A stretch of 64,000 nt of DNA from Methylocystis heyeri (GCF_004802635.2 NZ_CP046052.1:2170001-2234000), one strand, 5' to 3'; shown: positions 36,340 to 45,571, numbered from the stretch's first letter. Notes: generated by a model not told the origin, from the sequence alone. Numbers and translations: made by a program.

Positions 36340-37331
36340 CGGATTCCTCTCCCGCGGGCCGGCCCGATTTCCGCGAGCTTGGCGAGGAGCAGCAGGAACA
36401 GGGAGAAAGACGCTGCGACAAAGGCGACCGCGGACAGATCGCGCCTTGGTTCAGGCTCGACGAAACTTATGGCTTGGCGCTCGAGCCGGCCGATTTGGCC
36501 TATCGCCGCCTCTACCTCTGAAGCGCCCTCGGCCTCGTAAGCGCGATAGGAGACGCCGAGAGATTTGAAGAAAAGATCCAGGTGTCTTTCCGGGGCAGCC
36601 TGCGGCGTGTCGGAATCGGCCTCCGGCGTCTGATAGATTCCGGGGCTTCCGGCCGTGCGCAGAAACAGCCAATAGAGGTGGATGTTCGCCTTTCTGAAAT
36701 CTGCGCGCAGATCGTCTTGAATCCGGGGATCTATGACCCCGGCTCCGTCTGAAACCAGAACAATCGCGCGCGATCGCTCCGAAACGCCTGGGGGGAACAT
36801 TGAGAGCCCCATCGCGAGACCTCGCCCGATATTGGTATAGTCCAGGCCGGGCCGGTCCACTGCGTCGAACGCAGCCTCGATTGCGGCTCGATGATCGGTC
36901 AGCGGCATGACCAGCATCGGCGCGGTTGAGAAGGCTGCAACGCCGATGAGATCATGCCGGTCTCCAGCGATGAAGCTCTTCAGGATTCTCTTCGCTGCGA
37001 GCGCCTTGGATTCATCTCCCTCGGCTGGCGTACGTCCGGCGAAGGTCTCGTTCATGCTGCCGCTGCGGTCGATCAAAAAAACCAGCTCTGCTCCCTCACC
37101 CGTGCGTTCCCTGACGCCGCCGACGAGCTTAGGCGCGGCACAAGCGATGATCAGCGCGAGGATAGAGACCACGCCGCAGATCTCGAGTGCGAGGGCAATG
37201 AATTCGGAGAGTCGGTCCTGCGGACCGACGGCGATCGAGGAGATAAGCGAGCCACGCATGGGCGATCGAAAGAGAGGCGCAAGCGCCAGAGGCGCGAACC
37301 ACAGGGTCATGGGATTTTCGAAAACGATCAT
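36336..37331 (-). CDS. mxaC: MxaC, von Willebrand A domain protein for methanol dehydrogenase maturation
   Basis: The start at 37331 (MIVFENPMTLWFAPLALAPLF) shares ATGA with the stop of mxaA, giving 331 residues; the frame is open upstream but that lies inside mxaA. Membrane helices at the start and end frame a VWA domain with the metal-site DRSGSMN (about residue 90). With MxaA, K and L it is needed for active, calcium-loaded methanol dehydrogenase. It is placed in the same transcript as mxaR to mxaL. Confidence 0.87.
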   Translation of the reverse strand: MIVFENPMTLWFAPLALAPLFRSPMRGSLISSIAVGPQDRLSEFIALALEICGVVSILALIIACAAPKLVGGVRERTGEGAELVFLIDRSGSMNETFAGRTPAEGDESKALAAKRILKSFIAGDRHDLIGVAAFSTAPMLVMPLTDHRAAIEAAFDAVDRPGLDYTNIGRGLAMGLSMFPPGVSERSRAIVLVSDGAGVIDPRIQDDLRADFRKANIHLYWLFLRTAGSPGIYQTPEADSDTPQAAPERHLDLFFKSLGVSYRAYEAEGASEVEAAIGQIGRLERQAISFVEPEPRRDLSAVAFVAASFSLFLLLLAKLAEIGPARGRGIR

Positions 37332-38251
37332 CCAGCTCTCTCCCTTTGGGCGAGCGCTTTGGCGAAAGCAATGAGTTCCGACAGAGAAACCTCCGCGCAG
37401 CGGGGGCCTTTCTCTCCCCCAAAAAACATCTTTTCCGAGACCGAGTAGAAACGTTCTGTCGTACATCGCTGGCGGTCGAACTCCGGCCGACTGAGAAAGA
37501 ACTCTTCCAGATCCCCAGCCAGGATGCGTTTGCCCGCCGCGGCGTCAAAGGCGCGATGCAATTCGCGCATGGCCTGGGGCGTCGCTTCGATCGCATCCCG
37601 CCGGCGCCTCAAAGCTTCGAGCTTACGCGCCGCGCCGGCGAAGACGCGCGAGGATCGACGATGGAAAGGCGCCCAGCCACGGTCCCAAGCGACCATGATG
37701 CAGAGCAAAGCGCTCAGCGCAGCAGACGAAAACGCGAGCCAAAACGTCGGGGAGCCGTCGACGAAATCCACGCCAGGATCCGGGCGCAGATATTCCTGCC
37801 CACTCTCCTTCCGCTCGAGAACGATTTCACGCAGCGGAGCGACGCTGAAGCGCCACGCAGGCGCCGACACCAACCTGCGCGCGCCGGAGACTTCGAAAGA
37901 GAGCTCGAAGGCGGGGACTTCGATACTTCTCACGTCGAGCGCGGCATAGAAATTCTGGTAGGTGAGGCGCAATCTCCAAACTCGCGTGGCGCCTTCGACA
38001 AACTCCTCCGTTGGGGAAACCTCGCGAAGATCGAGAGAGAGACTCAAGGACGCCGGCTGAGGAAGAGACGAACGCAGCAGTTCGCCCTCTACCGGTCCCC
38101 GAATTTCCACCACGGCCCGCACGAGGTCGCCCACGAAATATCCAAAGGCGCGCTCCCGCTTGATCTCGACGCTGAACTCCTCGGCGCACGCAGCATTGCT
38201 GAAAACGATCCAGGCGAGCAGACTGAGCTTCCAGCGCATCGATCGCCTCAC
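37328..38251 (-). CDS. mxaA: MxaA, methanol dehydrogenase calcium-insertion protein
   Basis: 307 residues. A signal peptide (MRRSMRWKLSLLAWIVFSNAACA) precedes a beta-rich periplasmic part, and a membrane helix (about residues 168-190, WLAFSSAALSALLCIMVAW) is followed by a cytosolic tail. The same layout is found in MxaA of other methylotrophs, where it is needed for calcium incorporation into MxaF. It overlaps mxaS upstream by 4 bases and mxaC downstream by 4 bases. Confidence 0.82.
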   Translation of the reverse strand: MRRSMRWKLSLLAWIVFSNAACAEEFSVEIKRERAFGYFVGDLVRAVVEIRGPVEGELLRSSLPQPASLSLSLDLREVSPTEEFVEGATRVWRLRLTYQNFYAALDVRSIEVPAFELSFEVSGARRLVSAPAWRFSVAPLREIVLERKESGQEYLRPDPGVDFVDGSPTFWLAFSSAALSALLCIMVAWDRGWAPFHRRSSRVFAGAARKLEALRRRRDAIEATPQAMRELHRAFDAAAGKRILAGDLEEFFLSRPEFDRQRCTTERFYSVSEKMFFGGEKGPRCAEVSLSELIAFAKALAQRERAG

Positions 38252-39093
38252 GCCGCCATCAACTGAAGACTAATCGCGCCGGAGTCGAAAACGTCACGCA
38301 CGAAAACCGGGGGACGGCAGCGATCCGCGGCGATTCTCGATAGCCGGAATTTTCGCTCTCTCTCTCTTTCGATCCACCGCCGGCGCAGACCCGGGCGCAT
38401 CGCCAGCACTCTGCGGTCCCCGCTCTCCGAATCGATCAATTCCATGAGTCCCCAGGGCGGCGGCGTCTCTTCCGAGGAATCCAGAACCACGATCGGTATG
38501 GCGTCATGCGCCGAAAAGGCGTCGATCACCCGCAACACGACATCGTGCGGCCATCGAAAGTCCGATATCAAACAGACGAGCTTCCGCGTCACGCCGAGCG
38601 CCTGCGCCGCCTTCAGAAACCCTTTCGCGCTTCTTCCGTCGAAGGCTTCCTGTCGCAGACGCGATCCGACGCCAAGAGCCAGGCTTCTGGAACGGGTCGG
38701 CGGCAAGAGCATATTTCCCCGCATCCCTTCGTCGCATCCGATCAGACAGAACCGATCTCCGATTTTCGTTGCGGAATAGGCGAGCGCCTCGACGATTTTG
38801 CAGGAAAGGGCGACCTTGTCGCAGGCCCTTCCGCATCCCATCGACGCCGAAAGGTCGACGATCGCCACCACATCGATCGACTGACGCCGTTCGAAGCGGC
38901 GCACATAGATTTGGCCGTAGGGATCGCGCAGGCTCGCCTTTAGATCGATGCGTCTGGCGTCAGGATATTTCAGGAACGGGGCCTGATCGCGAAATACGCC
39001 GAAACCTCCCACCTCCGTCGATGGATGCGAACCGACGTGATTGGACCGAAAGCATCCTCGTGGTCGATAGCGCAATTCTTCGGGAGGCGTCAT
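38248..39093 (-). CDS. mxaS: MxaS, DUF58/VWA-like protein
   Basis: 281 residues, cytosolic, with the DUF58 core: RRIDLKASLRDPYGQIYVRRFERRQSID and the metal-site-like VDLSASMGCG. It is encoded between mxaR and mxaA and overlaps both by 4 bases. DUF58 proteins pair with MoxR ATPases, here the adjacent mxaR, in maturation of other complexes. The link to calcium insertion in methanol dehydrogenase is from the mxa clusters of other methylotrophs. Confidence 0.86.
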   Translation of the reverse strand: MTPPEELRYRPRGCFRSNHVGSHPSTEVGGFGVFRDQAPFLKYPDARRIDLKASLRDPYGQIYVRRFERRQSIDVVAIVDLSASMGCGRACDKVALSCKIVEALAYSATKIGDRFCLIGCDEGMRGNMLLPPTRSRSLALGVGSRLRQEAFDGRSAKGFLKAAQALGVTRKLVCLISDFRWPHDVVLRVIDAFSAHDAIPIVVLDSSEETPPPWGLMELIDSESGDRRVLAMRPGLRRRWIERERERKFRLSRIAADRCRPPVFVRDVFDSGAISLQLMAA

Positions 39094-40121
39094 GGCGTGG
39101 GTATCGCTTCAAACACGGCGCGGCAGAGGCGCTTGACCGGTTCGTCTCCCCTCATGGCGTAGATCGGGTCGACGAAAACCCGATGCGCGAGAACCTCGAC
39201 GAAGATCGAACGCACGTCCTCCGGGACGAGATAGCTGCGCCCCTCCAGCCACGCCCGCACCCGCGCCGCGCGGGTCAGAGCCGCGAGCCCGCGCGGGCTT
39301 GCGCCGCCTTTGACCACATTGCTCACGTCGATGTCGGGAAGCGAAACGCCCGCGTGGCCGGGATCGATAAGCGCCCCCCAAAGCCTTATCACATAGTCCT
39401 GAAGCGCATCGCTGGCCGACACATTGTCCTGCACCATTTGCGAGAGCGCCGGTATCGCGCGATAATCAAACACTCCCGGACGGACCTCGGCGATCAGCGC
39501 ATCGGCGTCCTGAAACTTCGGATCGAAGATAAGCTGCTTGCGAACCACGTCGTCCTCGGGAGCCGCAATCGCGATTTCCATCAGAAAGCGATCGCGCGCA
39601 GCGGCGGGCAATTCGAAGGTTTCCTCCCGCTCGATCATGTTTCGGTCGGCGAAAACCTGAAGATAGGGGAAACGATATTCCCTGTTGAATGCAGAGATCG
39701 TGCGCTCCGCCATCAGCCGCAGCAAGAGCGAATGCACTTGAGGCCTCGCTCGATTGATCTCGTTGAAAAAGAATACGGAGAGCCGATCCGAACGCTCCAG
39801 CATCGCGGTCGGCTCGATGCGGGGGCGGCCGTCATCGGCCAAATAGGTGTTGTAGACGATATCGGTCGGCATCATGTCGACCGTGCCTTCCACGCGACTG
39901 AAGTCGCCCCCCAGCGCGCGCGACGCCGCACGCAGAAGCGTCGTTTTTCCGACCCCGACGTCGCCTTCCAGCAGCACATGTCCACGCGCGAAAATCGAGA
40001 TGGTCAGGAGACGGACGGCGTGGGCTTGCCCCAGGATCGCCTTGCCGACCTCACGCTCGAATTCAAGCGCTCGCTCGCGCCATTCTTCCAGGATATCGTT
40101 CAGTTTCTGCGCCTCTGTCAA
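39090..40121 (-). CDS. mxaR: MxaR, MoxR family AAA+ ATPase
   Basis: 343 residues. The AAA+ core has Walker A GDVGVGKTT (about residues 53-61) and a Walker B region FFFNEINRA (about 117-125). The usual Asp before the Glu of Walker B is Asn here. The sensor-2 region is near ALTRAARVRAWLEG. MoxR ATPases act as chaperones that load cofactors or metals together with VWA-domain proteins, here MxaS, MxaC and MxaL. The downstream mxaS start overlaps its stop by 4 bases. Confidence 0.9.
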   Translation of the reverse strand: MTEAQKLNDILEEWRERALEFEREVGKAILGQAHAVRLLTISIFARGHVLLEGDVGVGKTTLLRAASRALGGDFSRVEGTVDMMPTDIVYNTYLADDGRPRIEPTAMLERSDRLSVFFFNEINRARPQVHSLLLRLMAERTISAFNREYRFPYLQVFADRNMIEREETFELPAAARDRFLMEIAIAAPEDDVVRKQLIFDPKFQDADALIAEVRPGVFDYRAIPALSQMVQDNVSASDALQDYVIRLWGALIDPGHAGVSLPDIDVSNVVKGGASPRGLAALTRAARVRAWLEGRSYLVPEDVRSIFVEVLAHRVFVDPIYAMRGDEPVKRLCRAVFEAIPTP

Positions 40122-40214
40122 TTCACACCTGAAAAAGCCGGACGCGGCCGCGATCTCGGGAAACGGACGATGAGCTCATGCCTCGGAACATCGCCCTAGA
40201 CCGCAGCCGCGTCT

Positions 40215-40240
40215 TTCCGTCGCCTTCCCGGCGACCGGAA
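40215..40240 (-). promoter_or_regulatory. Hairpin between mxaI and mxaR
   Basis: Six base pairs GTCGCC / GGCGAC around a TTCCC loop, extended outward by TTCC / GGAA past a bulged base, lie just past the mxaI stop. It can limit 3' decay or partly terminate the transcript after mxaI, so that accessory genes are made at lower levels than the enzyme. No T-run follows. Confidence 0.45.
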
Positions 40241-40243
40241 AAC

Positions 40244-40540
40244 TCATTCCTGGGGGATCTTGTCGACCTCATAGATCCATTTGCCGGTCTTCTTGAAATA
40301 AGCGACGCGCTTCTTGTTGCGCTCTTCCATGGCCTGGATGGAGGCCTGCTGCTTTGCGAGTTCCTTGGGGTCGTGCTTGGGATCGTATTTTGATCCCTCG
40401 ATCTTCTCCGGAAAGCCCGGCTTGGGCTCCCAGCAATTGCCCGGCGCCTTGCAGTTCGTGCCGTCATAGGCGAGCGCCGGGGCGACAGAACCCACGAAAA
40501 GAGCCGAAGCCAACGCTAAACCGAAATTCGCTTTCCTCAT
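40244..40540 (-). CDS. mxaI: MxaI, methanol dehydrogenase small subunit
   Basis: 98 residues with a 24-residue signal peptide (MRKANFGLALASALFVGSVA...ALA). The mature part starts YDGTNCKAPGNCWEPKPGFPEKI, followed by the lysine-rich KYDPKHDPKELAKQQ and the helical MEERNKKRVAYFKKTGKW. Both features match MxaI, the beta subunit of periplasmic Ca-dependent methanol dehydrogenase; its two cysteines pair with each other. It wraps the MxaF propeller in the alpha2-beta2 enzyme. Its presence points to an MxaFI-type enzyme, since XoxF enzymes usually have no small subunit. Confidence 0.96.
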   Translation of the reverse strand: MRKANFGLALASALFVGSVAPALAYDGTNCKAPGNCWEPKPGFPEKIEGSKYDPKHDPKELAKQQASIQAMEERNKKRVAYFKKTGKWIYEVDKIPQE

Positions 40541-40567
40541 CTTCGTTTCCTCTCTTTGATCCGCAGA

Positions 40568-41146
40568 TCACTTAGCAACAGTCTTGCACGATCCTGGCGG
40601 ATCGTCGCCGAAGGTCTCGCCATGCTGGTAGGGCTTGTAATTCTTCTTTTGAACATCGGAGAACCACGGGGCTTGCTTCACGTCGTCCTTATAGAGATGA
40701 CGAACCCAGGCCATCACCAGCAGCATCTCGTCGAGCTTGAGGTTCTGATACTGCGGCCCCATCGACGCCTTGGCGCCGCCGAATATCGTGGAAAACAGGC
40801 CGACGTCGGTCTCGTTTTCGGGATAGGTCCAATAGGCGTCGTTGAGGCCCGGACCGATCTTTCCTTCGCCGATATGCCCATGGCAGCCCGAGCAGGCGGA
40901 AAGGAATATCTGCTCGCCTTTCTTGAGACAGCTCTTGTCTTCGGTGTAAGGGTTCACGCCCGTCTGCATGAATTTCTTCACGCCGTCGGTGTCGCGGCCC
41001 TCAGGGAGCGCGTCGTCGAAATTCAGTTTTTCGCCGGTCACGGTGTTGTTGAAGGCAAGACCGGAGGTCTGCGCGTAGGCGGCGCAAGCAAAAGCGCCGA
41101 CCCCGAGCATAAGTCCGCAAATCAGATTTCTCATCCTCTTCTTCAC
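40568..41146 (-). CDS. mxaG: MxaG, cytochrome cL, electron acceptor of methanol dehydrogenase
   Basis: 192 residues, with an alternative start at residue 5 (MRNLICGLMLGVGAFACAAYA, a signal peptide). One haem c site CSGCH (about residues 85-89) and a Met ligand in KASMGPQYQ (about 129) mark a class I cytochrome with the long acidic insertion of cytochrome cL. It takes electrons from the PQQ of MxaFI in the periplasm and passes them to cytochrome cH. It lies 27 bases upstream of mxaI in the operon. Confidence 0.93.
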   Translation of the reverse strand: MKKRMRNLICGLMLGVGAFACAAYAQTSGLAFNNTVTGEKLNFDDALPEGRDTDGVKKFMQTGVNPYTEDKSCLKKGEQIFLSACSGCHGHIGEGKIGPGLNDAYWTYPENETDVGLFSTIFGGAKASMGPQYQNLKLDEMLLVMAWVRHLYKDDVKQAPWFSDVQKKNYKPYQHGETFGDDPPGSCKTVAK

Positions 41147-41185
41147 GAGAGTTTCTTTCTGCTTCGAGCTGGTTTGTGGTTGTGA

Positions 41186-42097
41186 TTATTTCACGATCGG
41201 CAAGAGCGGAACGCCTTCCGCCTGCAGGATCGCATCGATTTTCGGCTTTGCTCTGACGAGGGCGGAATTCACCCGTTGCAGCAGGGCCGCGTCGTCACGC
41301 CTCACGCCGACCGACTGATTGAAACGCTGCGGAATTTTTTCCCCATTCGCCTTTACGGCGTCGTCGTCGAGCATGGTCATGCGCAGCTGCGTCGAAGACT
41401 CTTTCACGTAGCGCGCTATATCGGGCGCGAAGGCCACGGCCGCGCCCGCTGCGCCAGAGGCGACTTCCGCGGTCATCCGCGCGGGATCGATCTGCGTGTA
41501 TTCGTTGCGCGCCGATCGGAAATTCACCAGCGAATAGAGATAGGCCATGTCCTCTTCATAGAGTCCCCTTTCCTTCAGGAGCGCCTCTGCCGGAGAGCCG
41601 AAAGGAACCGCTATGCGCCCGAGCCCGCCAAGCCTCGGGTCGGACCAGGACTTGATGTCGAGATTGCGATCGGCGCGGGTTATGAAGACATAGCCGGTTC
41701 GATAGTACGGATCGGAGGTCCCGACGCGAGGGTCCCCGGCATCCAGGCCGATCACCACATCGCACAGTTTCTTGTCGAGATAGTCCCGCACGAGATAGAT
41801 CGCCGGACGATCGCTCCAGACGAATTGCGGCTTGAGATCCATCGCCTCGGCCAGTTCGACGGCGATTCTGTTTTCGAGACCGGAGCCGTCCTCCAGGGAC
41901 AGAGGCGGCTGTTTTTTGGCGGCGCATATCCGCAGCGATTTTGAGTCCTGGGGAGGCTGGATCTCCGCCGCCGGCCGGGAGGCCACCGCCGCCGTTTCCG
42001 ACGGCAAGCCGAGAGATGCGGCGAACGCGCTCGCTCCCGAACACGCGAGGACCGCGGCGACGGCAAGCCGTTTCGGCGCAAGTAAAAGATAACCCAT
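41186..42097 (-). CDS. mxaJ: MxaJ, periplasmic binding-type protein for methanol dehydrogenase
   Basis: The start at 42097 (MGYLLLAPKRLAVAAVLAC, signal peptide, with GGAAGG before the ATG) gives 303 residues; the frame opens further upstream. The mature part has a class 3 solute-binding-protein fold (RICAAKKQPPLSLEDGSGLENRIAVELAEAMDLKPQFVW). MxaJ is required for methanol dehydrogenase activity or assembly in methylotrophs. It follows mxaF after a 140-base gap containing an 11-bp hairpin and precedes mxaG. Confidence 0.92.
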   Translation of the reverse strand: MGYLLLAPKRLAVAAVLACSGASAFAASLGLPSETAAVASRPAAEIQPPQDSKSLRICAAKKQPPLSLEDGSGLENRIAVELAEAMDLKPQFVWSDRPAIYLVRDYLDKKLCDVVIGLDAGDPRVGTSDPYYRTGYVFITRADRNLDIKSWSDPRLGGLGRIAVPFGSPAEALLKERGLYEEDMAYLYSLVNFRSARNEYTQIDPARMTAEVASGAAGAAVAFAPDIARYVKESSTQLRMTMLDDDAVKANGEKIPQRFNQSVGVRRDDAALLQRVNSALVRAKPKIDAILQAEGVPLLPIVK

Positions 42098-42146
42098 GGC
42101 TGACCTTCCGAAGTTCGCTCGGCGAGCCCCTACGATCTCCGCACAG

Positions 42147-42173
42147 TCCGGATGCGCTCCTGGCGCATCCGGA
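42147..42173 (-). promoter_or_regulatory. Strong hairpin between mxaF and mxaJ
   Basis: A perfect 11-bp stem TCCGGATGCGC / GCGCATCCGGA with a 5-base TCCTG loop lies midway in the 140-base gap past the mxaF stop. No T-run follows. Such a structure can protect the mxaF message from 3' decay and reduce read-through, explaining why the large subunit is made in excess of accessory genes. Confidence 0.6.
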
Positions 42174-42237
42174 TACGCAGGGAACCACCGTCTCGAGGGG
42201 TGTCGACGGCGATTCCGCACTACGTTTCTGCGCGGCC

Positions 42238-44112
42238 TCAGTTCGGCTTATATTCACCGAGATTGATGTCGTCGTACGGTCCCTGACCGTTCAGCGAGAA
42301 CACCATCACGCCGCCGCCCATCTGAGTGTAATTGGCGAGTTGCTTGAAGGCGCCCACCGCGCCGAGGCCCGCAGTCGGATCCTGCAGGTCGAACACGAGA
42401 CCCACTCCCGGCCACCCGCCGACTCCATACAGGATCGCCAGATATTCGACGCCCTTGTGCTGATAGACGATCGGATGGCCGATCACGCCGGAGGGAAGCT
42501 TGAACTTCCACAACAACTCGCCGGTGTCGCTGTTACGGGCCTTCATGAAGCCGTCGAGCGTTCCGTAGAACACCACATTGCCGGCAGTGGCGGCGGTTCC
42601 GCCCCAAACGGCGAAGCGCTCCATCTTCTCCCATTTGAACTTGCCGGTGATGGCGTTGTAAGCCTTGATCTGGCCGAGGCCTTCACCCTTTTGGCGATCG
42701 CCCTTCGGGCCCGGGAACATGTTGAGCGTCGCGCCGACGAAGAACTGACCCGCGCGGTAGGGAAGCATGAAGGGCTCCCAGTCCATGCAGATATGGTTCA
42801 CGCCGAGGAAGAACACCTCCTTGGCGGGATCGTAGGAATCCAGGCCCTGGTTGTGATAGCCCATGGCCGACGGGCAGATGTCTTTGCCCAGATGATCCAT
42901 ACGCGTGCCATATTCTGGATCGCGCACCGGCAGGCCGGTCTTTATGTCGACCCTCTTGAACACGTTCACCGTGTCGTCGATCTTGTCGGCCGAAATCAGC
43001 GTGCCGTCGGTGCGGTCGAGCGTATAGACGATGCCGTTGCGATCGGGATGGGTCAGGAGCTTGCGCGGCTTGCCGTCCTTGTCCTTCTGCTCCGAGAGCA
43101 TCATGAAGTTGATGCCTGCGAAATCCCACTCGTCGTGCGGGGTTTTCTGATAGCCGAACTTGGCCATGCCGGTATCGAGATCGCGGCCCCAGATGGTCAT
43201 CGTCCATTTGTTGTCGCCGGGACGCATGGTCTCATTCCAGGGCGCCGGATTTCCGCTGCCGTAATAGACGAGGTTCGTGCCCGGGTCATAAGCGAACCAG
43301 CCCCAGTTGGTGCCGCCGCCGATCTTCCAGGCGTCGCCTTCCCATGTCGAAGTGCCGAGGCCCTTCTGGCCGTAGTGCGGATTGGCCTTGTTGAAGTCGT
43401 CCCCGATCAGGACGTCGGAATCCGGGCCGGTCGCATAGGCGCGCCATTTTTGTTCGCCGGTCCGGACATCGTACGCGGTCATATAGCCGCGGACGCCGAG
43501 TTCGGCCCCCGAGCTGCCGATGAGCACGATGTCCTTGAACACGTGAGGAGCGACCGTGAGCGTAGAACCGACCTTGTAATCCGAGTTCTCGATCTTCCAA
43601 ACGGTCGCGCCGGTGTCGGCGTTCAAGGCGACGACATTGCCGTCGAGAAGCGTCTTCACGATGAGCGAGGGGGTCTTGCCGTCCCCGGGCCAATAGGCCA
43701 GGCCGCGATTGACGATATCGCAGCAGGCGACGGCGCGCGCGGCCGCGTTTTGCTTGGGCTTGTCCTGCCAGAGAATCCGGGTCGGGTCGTCGAGATTCAA
43801 CGCGAAAGTGTTGTTGGGGAAGGAGGTATGAATATACATCTTGCCGTCGGCGACGAGCGGGGAACCCTCGTGGCCGCTGAGAAGGCCGGTCGAGAACGAC
43901 CACGCGACCTTCAGATTTTTGACGTTATCGGCGTTGATCTGCGTGAGCGTGCTGTAGTGATTGGCGCTGTAGTTTTTGCCCTGCATCGCCCAATTGTCTT
44001 CGCTCTTGGACAGGGCTTCGAGCCTGTCCTCCGCGAGAGCAGCCGGCGCCAGAAGAAGCGGCGTTGCGAGACAGATGCACAACAGCGAAACAGAATTCAC
44101 CAGTTTCCTCAT
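42238..44112 (-). CDS. mxaF: MxaF, calcium-dependent methanol dehydrogenase large subunit
   Basis: 624 residues with a 27-residue signal peptide, so mature numbering is 27 lower. The eight-bladed propeller has the vicinal disulfide C130-C131 (mature 103-104), calcium ligands E204 and N288 (mature 177, 261) and catalytic Asp D330 (mature 303) in [11 protein letters not shown]. Two residues later there is Ala (A332), where lanthanide XoxF enzymes carry Asp. It is thus the Ca-type enzyme, oxidising methanol to formaldehyde with PQQ in the periplasm and passing electrons to cytochrome cL (mxaG). It leads the operon and has a probable mxaF-type promoter. Confidence 0.97.
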   Translation of the reverse strand: MRKLVNSVSLLCICLATPLLLAPAALAEDRLEALSKSEDNWAMQGKNYSANHYSTLTQINADNVKNLKVAWSFSTGLLSGHEGSPLVADGKMYIHTSFPNNTFALNLDDPTRILWQDKPKQNAAARAVACCDIVNRGLAYWPGDGKTPSLIVKTLLDGNVVALNADTGATVWKIENSDYKVGSTLTVAPHVFKDIVLIGSSGAELGVRGYMTAYDVRTGEQKWRAYATGPDSDVLIGDDFNKANPHYGQKGLGTSTWEGDAWKIGGGTNWGWFAYDPGTNLVYYGSGNPAPWNETMRPGDNKWTMTIWGRDLDTGMAKFGYQKTPHDEWDFAGINFMMLSEQKDKDGKPRKLLTHPDRNGIVYTLDRTDGTLISADKIDDTVNVFKRVDIKTGLPVRDPEYGTRMDHLGKDICPSAMGYHNQGLDSYDPAKEVFFLGVNHICMDWEPFMLPYRAGQFFVGATLNMFPGPKGDRQKGEGLGQIKAYNAITGKFKWEKMERFAVWGGTAATAGNVVFYGTLDGFMKARNSDTGELLWKFKLPSGVIGHPIVYQHKGVEYLAILYGVGGWPGVGLVFDLQDPTAGLGAVGAFKQLANYTQMGGGVMVFSLNGQGPYDDINLGEYKPN

Positions 44113-44289
44113 GAACGAGTCCTCCTGCGACGACCGCTTGCACGCAAATGCCGCGTTTGAAGCGCTGCGTCGACTTCCCTGCGACGGCGTTCCAACCTAT
44201 GTTCAGCGGAAGCCGTCTTGTTCTTTTCGGTGATCGGTTTCTTCTCGCCTTGCGCATTGCGCATGTCAGCGGAGATACGATGCGCGCCC

Positions 44290-44318
44290 ATATAAATTTA
44301 TCGCTCAGGCGCTGTCTT
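44290..44318 (-). promoter_or_regulatory. Probable mxaF promoter
   Basis: On the minus strand AAGACA (44318-44313) is followed after 17 bases by TTATAT (44295-44290). AAGACA is the -35 sequence described for methylotroph mxaF promoters. The start would be near 44283, leaving a leader of about 170 bases before ATG 44112, with GGAGGA 7 bases ahead of the ATG. The -10 is closer to TATAAT than to the Methylobacterium TAGAAA. Confidence 0.5.
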
Positions 44319-44478
44319 CATGATTTATTGGCAACATCTATCGGGAAACATGTGCAATTCGGTTCGAAATGCTTCCCTGCGTCCATGCTTGTCCAACACT
44401 TCTTGTCTGGATGAGGCGCCCGATGCAGGACGCGTTCTCGCACGCGACGCTCCTCTCCAGCGATCAGAAAGCCGTGTA
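44319..44478. other. Gap upstream of the mxaF promoter
   Basis: Between the stop of the diheme cytochrome gene (44479) and the mxaF -35 box there is no gene I can support. Together with the leader this gap totals 366 bases and probably holds regulator sites for mxaF. Confidence 0.3.
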
Positions 44479-45402
44479 TTATTCGGGCGGGACCGTTCGC
44501 AGCCATGCGATCAACGCATCGAGGTCCTCTTCCGTCATCCTTGAGAAATGCGCCTTCGAGAGATTGGCCATGGTGGGCGCAAGCGGTCGGCCGTCGCGAT
44601 CTGTTCCTTGCGTTATCGCGCGCTTGAGCTGGTCGACCGACCAGGCGCCGACGCCCTTCGTCGGGTGAGATGTTATGTTCGAGGCCACGGCGACGCCCGC
44701 GGGCGTTCGGAATATCCGGCCTCCCTGCCCCAAATGACCAACCGGGTCCGGCGCGCCGTCGACGTCGCTGCTGTGACAGCTCATGCATCGGGAGAGTGAA
44801 GCGACGTAGAGGCCGCGCTTTATCGGATCGGCGAGATCTTTTTCCGAGAACGGCCGCTCGGCGCCGGGCGTCGCGCGGCGCGGCTCCAGCGCTCCATGGC
44901 GCTCTTGCGGCGGGAGAGTGGATTTGACCGCGGGGATGCTGCGCAGGAAAGCGACAACGGCGTCTAAATCGCTCGGCGTCAGCGCCCGGTATGATTCCGA
45001 GGGCATAACGGGCGCCAAACGCCCCTTTGGATTCACGCCGGAGATGATCGCGGCGCCGAGCTCCGCGTCCGACCACGCGCCGACGCCGGTCTCGAGGTCC
45101 GGCGAAATATTCGAGCCTCTGACCGAGTAGTCCTTGTCGGAGAACAGCTGCGTTCCGCCGGAGAACCTTTTCGCGTGAACGTAGCCGTCCGATGTGCGGG
45201 GCGTATGGCAATTGTCGCACGCCATGAGCGCTTCGACGAGATATCTGCCGCGCTCAGGATCGGAAGGCGTCGCCTGTGCCCCGGTGATGCAGAGTGTCGC
45301 ACAAATTGCAATGAGGCAACGCGACCAATGCGGCCTCGACACGAACGGGATGGAGCGCGGCGAGCGCTTATAACTGGGGATCATTCCCCGTAGTTCACTC
45401 AT
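44479..45402 (-). CDS. Diheme c-type cytochrome
   Basis: From the start at 45402 (MSELRGMIPSYKRSPRS) about 307 residues; a start at 45384 is equally possible and the frame is open to 45729 without conserved sequence. A signal peptide (CLIAICATLCITGAQA) precedes two cytochrome c domains with CDNCH and CMSCH haem sites. The pattern EALMACDNCHTPRTSDG is seen in cytochrome subunits of quinoprotein or alcohol dehydrogenases. It lies directly upstream of mxaF on the same strand, so an electron-transfer role linked to methanol oxidation is likely but unproven. Confidence 0.82.
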   Translation of the reverse strand: MSELRGMIPSYKRSPRSIPFVSRPHWSRCLIAICATLCITGAQATPSDPERGRYLVEALMACDNCHTPRTSDGYVHAKRFSGGTQLFSDKDYSVRGSNISPDLETGVGAWSDAELGAAIISGVNPKGRLAPVMPSESYRALTPSDLDAVVAFLRSIPAVKSTLPPQERHGALEPRRATPGAERPFSEKDLADPIKRGLYVASLSRCMSCHSSDVDGAPDPVGHLGQGGRIFRTPAGVAVASNITSHPTKGVGAWSVDQLKRAITQGTDRDGRPLAPTMANLSKAHFSRMTEEDLDALIAWLRTVPPE

Positions 45403-45571
45403 AAGCGTTTCCAATGACGAGCGGGCGGCGGCCAAGAGGACAATATTACAGAACGCCAAACCATGGTCGCCTTCAAAATATCTCGGCGTCGGCAGGAAAT
45501 TCCTGCAAATTCGCTGAACTTCGCATTCCACCGCGCGCCCGCTGCCCACACAAAAATCAAGGAGAGAAGAG

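Noticed and set aside
42238-44112. XoxF (lanthanide) identity of the methanol dehydrogenase
   Set aside because: The residue two after the catalytic Asp is Ala, MxaI is present, and the operon is of mxa type; XoxF has Asp at that position and normally no small subunit.
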